Position numbers and translations under genes: made by a program. Below are positions 13,787 through 19,552 of a DNA stretch of 19,552 nt, one piece after another (the stretch's first letter is position 1; each line of letters starts with the position of its first letter). The notes under the pieces are model-generated. The model saw nothing but the letters and a program-made list of their open reading frames with translations, made no database searches and was not told the DNA's origin. Source of the stretch: JAGOBX01 sp017999075 [NCBI: Candidatus Babelota bacterium] (GTDB taxonomy: Bacteria > JAGOBX01); the NCBI GenBank assembly GCA_017999075.1, contig JAGOBX010000011.1, positions 1 through 19,552 of the forward strand. Direction: 5' to 3'.

Positions 13787-15036
13787 TGAAAACCATAAAT
13801 TGTTTTTATAAATATGTCGAATCTATAAGAAAATACAGAATTCAGCCTGGTCTTGACCGCATAAAAAAAGTATTAAATTTGCTGGGAAATCCGCAATTAA
13901 AATATAAAACTATTCATATTGCAGGAACTAACGGCAAAGGGTCTACAGCAATATTTACATCTAAAATATTTGAATCAGCAGGTTGTAAAACCGGATTGTA
14001 TATTTCTCCTGAAATAGTAAAATATAATGACCGGATATCGATTAATGGTAAAAATATTTCAAACATCGACCTTGTAAAATATGGAAACAAAACTGTTTCA
14101 ACGATTATAAAATCAGGCAGTTATTTGACAGAATTTGAATTTTGTACAGTTATAATGTTTCAATATTTTGCGGATGAAAAAGTTGAATTTGCTATTTTAG
14201 AAACAGGGCTTGGCGGCCGCCTTGATGCTACAAATGTTACTAATCCGGTGGTATCGATAGTAACTTCTTTATCTTTTGACCACAAGATTTTTTTAGGAGA
14301 AACATTAACATCTATAGCCCGTGAAAAACTTGATATTTTTCGAAATGCCAGATACAAAATCATAGGAAATATTTCAAAGTATAAATCCATCATTGCAACA
14401 AAAATTTTAAAAAATTATAAAATACCTGATAATAACGTATATTTTTACGGAAAAGATTTCGGAATAAACAAAAATAAGGAATACGAGTTTTTTTTCAATA
14501 AAAAAATCAGAATTCCGGTTAATGAAATATCCAATTATCCTGAATATCAGAAATATAATTTCGCATGCGCGCTTCAAGCGGCATATTTTGTATTTGTGCA
14601 AAATATTGAAAATATGAATTTGTATAAAATTTTGAAAAATATTGTTTTACCATTCAGAATGCAGAAATTAAAAGGGTTTTCAAATATAACTGTTGATGCG
14701 TCCCATAATGTTGAGGCTATAAATCAATTTGTCAAAACAATAAACTTACAATCCGCAGATAAATCAAAAATGATTGTAATTTATTCATGTTTTAAAGATA
14801 AGGATTACAAAAATATTATAAAAATATTATGTAAAAACTTCGATAATATTTTTATTTATAACCTGAGTCATGAACGAGGAGCTGAGTTATCAGCGTTTAA
14901 GTCAGAGAGAAATATAAAATTTTTCAAATCATATATTGAGATAATAGAATATATTAAAAAATATAAGGAATTTCAATATTATATTACAGGTTCTTATCAG
15001 ACTGCCAGAGATTTTTTTTTAAATTTAAAAAAATAG
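13783..15036 (+). CDS. folC: Folylpolyglutamate synthase / dihydrofolate synthase FolC
   Basis: A 417-residue Mur-ligase-family enzyme that joins glutamate to dihydropteroate or folates using ATP. Visible are the P-loop HIAGTNGKGST (45-55), the folate-binding ISPEIVKYNDRISING segment (75-89), LETGLGGRLDATN (139-151), the SFDHKIFLGETLTSIAREK stretch (164-182) with the lysine that is normally carbamylated, and the C-terminal domain with VDASHN near 306-311. Length fits the family. The start overlaps the previous stop (ATGATGA), and a second ATG three bases later may equally serve. As no separate folate ligase is visible, it is probably bifunctional. It closes the hisF operon; a strong promoter follows five nt after its stop. 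Confidence 0.95.
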   Translation: MMKTINCFYKYVESIRKYRIQPGLDRIKKVLNLLGNPQLKYKTIHIAGTNGKGSTAIFTSKIFESAGCKTGLYISPEIVKYNDRISINGKNISNIDLVKYGNKTVSTIIKSGSYLTEFEFCTVIMFQYFADEKVEFAILETGLGGRLDATNVTNPVVSIVTSLSFDHKIFLGETLTSIAREKLDIFRNARYKIIGNISKYKSIIATKILKNYKIPDNNVYFYGKDFGINKNKEYEFFFNKKIRIPVNEISNYPEYQKYNFACALQAAYFVFVQNIENMNLYKILKNIVLPFRMQKLKGFSNITVDASHNVEAINQFVKTINLQSADKSKMIVIYSCFKDKDYKNIIKILCKNFDNIFIYNLSHERGAELSAFKSERNIKFFKSYIEIIEYIKKYKEFQYYITGSYQTARDFFLNLKK

Positions 15037-15040
15037 GTGT

Positions 15041-15068
15041 TTGACAATTTTTTACATCATAATATAAT
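15041..15068 (+). promoter_or_regulatory. Full-consensus sigma-70 promoter upstream of the unknown 414-aa gene
   Basis: TTGACA (15041-15046) and TATAAT (15063-15068) are both exact, with a 16-nt spacer. Transcription would start near 15075, leaving a leader of about 95 nt. It separates the hisF-folC operon from the next genes. Confidence 0.65.
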
Positions 15069-15168
15069 AATTATTTTATATTGTAATTATAATAAAAACC
15101 AGACCATTTTTTTTATGTTATATTTTAGTTTAACAGAGTTATATTATAGAAATTAGGAAATAAATGTT

Positions 15169-16413
15169 ATGGTAAATATAAATATAGTATCGTCATATTC
15201 TAATGCATCATCTGTAAAAAACTATTCGTCTGGTTCTGTTTCATCAAAGAATATTCCTGTTGAAACTTATAATTTAGATTCAGATACTTTTATTAAAAGT
15301 TTTAATGTATCTTCGATATATGACAGTTCGACTAACGAAATTGACTGGGAAAAAGTTCAGGAAGAATTATGTATTGATTATGCTGAAAATGAAGGGATTT
15401 TGAGTTCTTCCGGAGATACTAAATTGTATAATCTGAAAACAGGTGATGCTTTTGATGAAGTAATTTTAAGATATTCTCTTATAAAATCCAAAATTTCTGA
15501 AGATAAATCCAAAGATCATTCTTTAAAAGATTATATTGCTAAACTAGATGAATTGTTTAATGATGAAATTGACCGTATAGCAAATTTGATTGGAATACAA
15601 ATAACTGATTTTTATTCCGGAAATTTTACTGGTCAGATAGAATATCCTATGAAAAAAAAATCTTCAGTATTCAAGACTTCTGACTTTGTTGAATCAACTT
15701 CAGCAATGATAAACAAACGTATTGAAGAATTCCAAAAGTTTATAAATGAAAATAATTATGAATGGAAAGAATATTCTAAATATGCTTTTGGAGACACATC
15801 GTATATAACTTATGATTTTCTTGATCATTTGAAAAATACGGATACAGTGGAAGAAGGAATAAAAAGTTCAACTAATCTTAATTTTTCAGAATTGAATTCT
15901 ATTACAAAAATAATATTATCATTGAATAATAATTTTGATACTTCAGCAGTTTATTCTAAAGATATTCCATCTTCCGCCGGCGAATTAGTTGCAGGAATGA
16001 ACATCGGACTATCTATGCTTAAAGTTAATTTAGCCAGCCAGCAGCTTGAAATTTCTACAGAAAGTTCAAAATTGCTTTCAAACGGCGTATTGAAAAATAT
16101 ATCTAATCTTATTTCTGAATTAACTCTTGACGAAGAATTAAAGTTTAGCGAAGATAATATTTATTTATACGGCGGATATATATCAGATCTTTCTTCTTAT
16201 CAAACTGAATCTAATTTTCAAAATAAATTTAACAAAGCTGTTTCTGGAATTAAAAAGTATTTTGAAAAAAATGAATCTGAATATGATTCAAAAAAAATTA
16301 TTAATTCTGCATATTCTGATTGGAATAAATTTTTGAAATTTATTGATTTGGATAATCAAAATTCATTTTATATCAATGCCCCATCTCAATCAACAGTTGA
16401 TATAACAACCTGA
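15169..16413 (+). CDS. Unrecognised soluble protein with Ser-rich N terminus
   Basis: I do not recognise this 414-residue protein. It has no membrane segment and no Sec signal peptide. The first 40 residues are rich in Ser, Asn and Val and probably disordered, much like substrates of the flagellar type III exporter, although no specific signal can be read. Acidic and Lys-rich helical segments follow, and a longer helix (SAGELVAGMNIGLSMLKVNL and on to about 320) lies in the C-terminal half. It ends in a Ser/Thr-rich tail. There is one cysteine (ELCIDY), no obvious catalytic motif and no repeat. A full-consensus promoter and an AGGA ribosome site (15155-15158) suggest good expression. The glycosyltransferase gene begins 3 nt after its stop, so the two form an operon; the protein might be an acceptor or surface component. 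Confidence 0.7.
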   Translation: MVNINIVSSYSNASSVKNYSSGSVSSKNIPVETYNLDSDTFIKSFNVSSIYDSSTNEIDWEKVQEELCIDYAENEGILSSSGDTKLYNLKTGDAFDEVILRYSLIKSKISEDKSKDHSLKDYIAKLDELFNDEIDRIANLIGIQITDFYSGNFTGQIEYPMKKKSSVFKTSDFVESTSAMINKRIEEFQKFINENNYEWKEYSKYAFGDTSYITYDFLDHLKNTDTVEEGIKSSTNLNFSELNSITKIILSLNNNFDTSAVYSKDIPSSAGELVAGMNIGLSMLKVNLASQQLEISTESSKLLSNGVLKNISNLISELTLDEELKFSEDNIYLYGGYISDLSSYQTESNFQNKFNKAVSGIKKYFEKNESEYDSKKIINSAYSDWNKFLKFIDLDNQNSFYINAPSQSTVDITT

Positions 16414-16416
16414 TTC

Positions 16417-17415
16417 ATGTTTATGGAAATTTCAGTTATAGTAGTTTGTTATAATGAAGAAAAAAATATTGAATCCTGCATAAAATCGATTTTAAAAAAT
16501 AAATTTATTTCAGGAAAATTTGAAATAATTGTTGTTGATGGTGATTCGACTGACAATACGATTAATATACTAACATCGCTTCAACAAAAAAATTCCAACA
16601 TTAAAATAGTAAGTGTAAAAAAGCGAAATATAAGTTTGGCCAGACAAACTGGAGTGGAACATGCTTCTTTTGATTATGTTGCGTTTACTGATGCTGATTG
16701 CGAAGTTCCGGAAAATTGGCTTGAAATATTAAGTTCCGGGTTTTTGAAATATTCCCCAAATAATAAACTGGCAGGATCTGGGGGCGCCAATATTCCGCCT
16801 TCGTTTGATATTAAAAACCCGATGTTTTATAAGGCTCTTGGAATAATGCTGAATTCATTTGTGGGAAGCCGCGGCAGTGTTCAGGGAATGGTGTTAAAAA
16901 CTGATACAATAGTAAATCATATTCCGTGCGTTAATGTTTTTTATAAAAAATCATGTATTTTAGAAGCAGGGGGATTTGATTTTAAGATGGGGAATATCGG
17001 CGAGGACCAGGATTTGACTTTCCGTTTGAATAAAACCGGCTACCAATTTATTTATTTGAAAGATTCATTTGTATGGCATAAACTACGTAACAATTATAAA
17101 AACTGGGCAAAAAATATGTTTACATACGGAAAAGGTAGAATGTGGCTTATAAAAAAACATCCGGATATGCTGAATATTTTTTTTATAGCTCCGGTATTTT
17201 TAATTTTATCTTTTTTATATATTCCTGATTTGAAATTTTATTATTATTTACCGTTATATTATTTTGTTTTTATAATATTATATTCCATATTTATTACAGG
17301 ATTTTTTAGAATTAAAATTGTTATGAATGTTATAATGCTGTTTTTGATAACTCATTTATGTTATGGATTAGGTGAGATATACGGATTATTAACAAATAGA
17401 AAAGCGGATTTGTAA
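16417..17415 (+). CDS. Family 2 glycosyltransferase with C-terminal membrane segments
   Basis: A 332-residue GT2 inverting glycosyltransferase. The GT-A domain starts at ISVIVVCYNEEKNIE (5-19), with the nucleotide-binding DGDSTDNT (41-48), the metal-binding DAD (92-94) and the catalytic-base motif GEDQDLTFRL (195-204), followed by a YGKGRM loop. Two or three hydrophobic segments (about 253-268, 276-296 and 300-320) anchor it in the membrane, suggesting a lipid-linked or membrane-adjacent acceptor. The donor sugar is not predictable. It follows the unknown gene by 3 nt with no own ribosome site, hence translational coupling; an ATG at 16423 is an alternative start. A role in surface or flagellar glycans is possible but unproven. 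Confidence 0.88.
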   Translation: MFMEISVIVVCYNEEKNIESCIKSILKNKFISGKFEIIVVDGDSTDNTINILTSLQQKNSNIKIVSVKKRNISLARQTGVEHASFDYVAFTDADCEVPENWLEILSSGFLKYSPNNKLAGSGGANIPPSFDIKNPMFYKALGIMLNSFVGSRGSVQGMVLKTDTIVNHIPCVNVFYKKSCILEAGGFDFKMGNIGEDQDLTFRLNKTGYQFIYLKDSFVWHKLRNNYKNWAKNMFTYGKGRMWLIKKHPDMLNIFFIAPVFLILSFLYIPDLKFYYYLPLYYFVFIILYSIFITGFFRIKIVMNVIMLFLITHLCYGLGEIYGLLTNRKADL

Positions 17416-17448
17416 GTTATTGAAAAAATATGAATTTTCAGAAAATAT

Positions 17449-17476
17449 TTGACAAAAAAATAAAATATTATTAAAT
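17449..17476 (+). promoter_or_regulatory. Possible sigma-70 promoter of pheS
   Basis: TTGACA (17449-17454) is exact, and a 16-nt spacer leads to TTAAAT (17471-17476, four of six matches). The AT-rich setting makes chance matches to the -10 easy. Confidence 0.35.
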
Positions 17477-17521
17477 GGGTTTTTTAAATTAATAATCAAA
17501 ATATGGAGAGCTGAATTTTTA

Positions 17522-18583
17522 ATGAGCAGTATAGAACAAAAATTATCTGATATGCTTGAAGAAGCAAAAATATCTATTAGCGAAACTATGAGTTCTGCAG
17601 ACATTGAATCTCTGCGTGTGAAATATCTTGGCAAGAAAAGTGATTTATCTAATATATTGAAAAGTGTAGGAAACATTTCTCCAGAAGAAAGAAAATCACT
17701 TGGTATGCTTTCCAACAATATAAAAACTCAGATTTCTGATTTAATGGATGTTCAGAAGAATAAAATTCGAGTGGTGGAATTAAATAAGAAATTTGAAAAA
17801 GAAACCGTAGATGTTACAATTCCTGGATATAATTCTGTAAAAGGGAAATTTCATCCATTGCGGTCTACTTTAATGGAAATTCAAAATATATTTTTAGGAC
17901 TTGGATTTACAGTTGCCGAAGGCCCTGAAATTGAAAGTGATTATTATAATTTTGAAGCGCTTAATTTACCTCCACATCATCCAGCGCGTGATATGCACGA
18001 TACTTTTTATATTCAAAATCCATTACGGAATTCGGATAAAAATTATGAAAATAATAATATGCTATTGCGCACGCACACATCTCCTGTTCAAGTGAGGGTA
18101 ATGGAGAAAATCAAACCTCCTGTAAAAATTATAGCTCCTGGAAAAGTGTACCGTCGTGATTCTGATGTTTCTCATATACCTATGTTTCATCAAGTTGAAG
18201 GTTTATGGGTTGATAAGAATATTACTTTTTCAAACTTAAAATATATATTGACTGTTTTTTTACAGAAACTTTTCACTTCGCAAGTAAAATTGAGATTCAG
18301 GCCAAGTTTTTTTCCATTTACAGAACCGTCGACAGAAGTAGATATGACGTGCGTTATATGCGGTGCAAAAGGATGCAGGGTATGCAAAGGAACAGGATGG
18401 CTTGAAGTCCTTGGAGCTGGTATGGTAGATCCGGAGGTGTTCAAATTTGTAAATTATGATTCAAATGAATATTCTGGATTTGCATTTGGTTTGGGAGTTG
18501 ATAGGATGGCGATGTTAAAGTATAATATTAATGATATAAGATTATTCCTTGAAAATGATGTGAGATTTTTAAAACAGTTTTAA
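17522..18583 (+). CDS. pheS: Phenylalanine--tRNA ligase alpha subunit PheS
   Basis: The 353-residue catalytic alpha subunit of the (alpha-beta)2 enzyme charges tRNA-Phe. An N-terminal coiled-coil arm (about 1-95, containing VKYLGKKSDLS) contacts tRNA. The class II core shows HPLRSTLMEIQ, GPEIESDYYNFEALN, LLRTHTSPVQVR, the motif 2 region KVYRRDSDVSHIPMFHQVEG, the phenylalanine pocket FRPSFFPFTEPSTEVD and motif 3 FGLGVDRMAML. An insert with CVIC and CRVC (C-x2-C pairs) resembles the zinc-knuckle-like insert of many Firmicute PheS proteins. GGAGAG at 17504-17509 is the likely ribosome site. Unusually, pheT does not follow; cheD does, 57 nt downstream. The beta subunit must be encoded elsewhere. 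Confidence 0.97.
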   Translation: MSSIEQKLSDMLEEAKISISETMSSADIESLRVKYLGKKSDLSNILKSVGNISPEERKSLGMLSNNIKTQISDLMDVQKNKIRVVELNKKFEKETVDVTIPGYNSVKGKFHPLRSTLMEIQNIFLGLGFTVAEGPEIESDYYNFEALNLPPHHPARDMHDTFYIQNPLRNSDKNYENNNMLLRTHTSPVQVRVMEKIKPPVKIIAPGKVYRRDSDVSHIPMFHQVEGLWVDKNITFSNLKYILTVFLQKLFTSQVKLRFRPSFFPFTEPSTEVDMTCVICGAKGCRVCKGTGWLEVLGAGMVDPEVFKFVNYDSNEYSGFAFGLGVDRMAMLKYNINDIRLFLENDVRFLKQF

Positions 18584-18640
18584 TAAAATTCATTTATTAA
18601 GTTAAGTTTCCGGAAATTTTTTATTAAATATTATTTTTTA

Positions 18641-19099
18641 ATGGAAGATTATCAGACAAAATATTTGTTTCCAGGCGAGTTATTTTTTGATATTAAACCG
18701 TACAAAATCACCACGATATTAGGATCTTGCGTATCAGTAACCTTATTTAACAAAAAACGAAAAATCGGCGGGATTAACCATTTCTTACTTGCTGAATCAA
18801 ATCTTTCTGATGATGTAAACGATAACAAATACGGAAATTGTGCAATGAAAAATCTTATAGAAATTATGTTCCGCATAGATCATATTCCGTTAAATTATGA
18901 AGCTAAGATATTCGGCGGAGGCAAAGTTATTGATTCAATAATTGATTTTAAGATAGGAATAAATAATATTTTTGCAGCTAGAAAAATATTGAAAGAATAC
19001 GGGATAACAGTGACATCAGAATGCGTAGATAACAATTACGGCATAAAAGTTATATTTTTTAATTTTAACAATAATGTTGTTATTTCTGCTATAAAATAA
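18641..19099 (+). CDS. cheD: Chemoreceptor glutamine deamidase CheD
   Basis: A 152-residue CheD, which deamidates specific glutamines of methyl-accepting chemotaxis proteins and, with CheC and CheY-P, tunes adaptation. The nucleophile Cys30 in TTILGSCVSVTLF, His47 in GGINHFLL and the preceding Thr form the family's catalytic triad, and IFGGGKV with a conserved C-terminal beta layer (NNIFAARKIL, YGIKVIFF) completes the fold. Length is typical. There is no clear ribosome site before the ATG. CCGGAAATTTT upstream (18611-18621) also occurs in the flagellin 1 leader, perhaps by chance. The gene lies between pheS and a response regulator. CheC is not in the window. Confidence 0.95.
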   Translation: MEDYQTKYLFPGELFFDIKPYKITTILGSCVSVTLFNKKRKIGGINHFLLAESNLSDDVNDNKYGNCAMKNLIEIMFRIDHIPLNYEAKIFGGGKVIDSIIDFKIGINNIFAARKILKEYGITVTSECVDNNYGIKVIFFNFNNNVVISAIK

Positions 19100-19117
19100 C
19101 AAAAGAGAGGATATTTT

Positions 19118-19552
19118 ATGGATCAATTTTTAAAAAAAATTTTGATAGTCGATGACGAAAAACATTTAAGAAATATTGTCAAATTAAGTTTAAACAAAAG
19201 CGGATTTGAATGTCTTGAAGCAGATAACGGAAAAACAGGTCTTGAAATATTGAATAATCAAAGCGATGAGATATTTCTTGTAATAGTAGATATATTGATG
19301 CCTGTTATGAATGGTATGGATTTCTTAAAAATTGCAAAACCTAAATATAAAGATATAGAATTTATAATATTGACTGCTGCAAGTTCTCCATCAACTGTTA
19401 TAGACGCATTAAAATACGGAGCAGCTACATATTGCAGTAAACCATTGAACCTTGACGAAATGAAATTCATCGCTGAAAAATCCAAGGAAATATATTGTAT
19501 AAGACTTCAAAACCGGGAATTACTTGAAAAGATTAAAGAAAACCAGAATGTT
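19118..19552 (+). CDS. Response regulator receiver protein (partial, cut by window end)
   Basis: The reading frame is open for 145 codons and runs off the window. ATG 19118 has a GAGAGG ribosome site at 19105-19110. The complete CheY-like receiver domain (about 6-125) has the acidic pocket D12-D13, phospho-acceptor Asp58 (VDILMP), Thr86 and Lys108 (SKP), so it should be phosphorylated. After the receiver a charged helix (LQNRELLEKIKEN) begins, typical of the coiled linker before an output domain such as GGDEF, HD-GYP, PP2C or a kinase; which one is not visible. It is 18 nt downstream of cheD and probably co-transcribed, suggesting a role in motility signalling. The soluble histidine kinase at 7097-8263 is a conceivable but distant partner. 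Confidence 0.9.
   Translation, partial: MDQFLKKILIVDDEKHLRNIVKLSLNKSGFECLEADNGKTGLEILNNQSDEIFLVIVDILMPVMNGMDFLKIAKPKYKDIEFIILTAASSPSTVIDALKYGAATYCSKPLNLDEMKFIAEKSKEIYCIRLQNRELLEKIKENQNV

Overview
The window is a very AT-rich stretch of a bacterial chromosome (GC below about one third by eye) from a motile organism. It carries two short flagellins, a pseudaminate-type flagellar sugar enzyme, CheD and a two-component regulator. Strong Shine-Dalgarno sites (AAGGAGG, GGAGGGAGGAG), a PheS of the Cys-containing type common in Firmicutes, and ~273-residue flagellins without a variable domain do not settle the phylum. A low-GC Firmicute-like bacterium or an uncultured deep-branching lineage both fit. 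No mobile element, CRISPR array, rRNA or tRNA was seen.

Layout. Positions 96-4320 (minus strand): an output-less dCache membrane sensor, a ClC anion transporter with two CBS domains, and a PseG-like UDP-sugar hydrolase. Positions 4321-7090 (plus strand): the flagellin locus, with a sigma-28 type promoter, a leader of about 400 nt, flagellin 1, a 303-nt structured spacer, flagellin 2 and a run of three hairpins ending in terminators. Positions 7097-10864 (minus): a soluble histidine kinase with a cyclic-nucleotide-binding domain and an exported neopullulanase-type GH13 enzyme. Positions 11115-12263 (minus): a THUMP rRNA methyltransferase. Positions 12426-15036 (plus): a tightly overlapping hisF, methyltransferase, folC operon. 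Positions 15169-17415 (plus): an unrecognised soluble protein behind a consensus promoter, then a membrane-anchored family 2 glycosyltransferase. Positions 17522-19552 (plus): pheS, cheD and a response regulator cut by the window edge.

Most interesting region. The untranslated RNA around the flagellins looks like an elaborate post-transcriptional control system. The flagellin 1 leader begins with a hairpin that presents ACAGGGATGT, a match to the CsrA/RsmA consensus ACARGGAUGU, in its loop. The same 12 nt can instead pair with two downstream segments. One of these lies inside a perfect but orphan Shine-Dalgarno sequence more than 240 nt before the flagellin start. The spacer before flagellin 2 holds further hairpins with GGGAT in their loops, two of them stacked directly before the ribosome binding site. 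I infer CsrA-type translational control of both flagellins, comparable in principle with the hag leader of Bacillus subtilis but longer and more complex. No csrA or fliW gene lies in the window, so this remains a sequence-based hypothesis.
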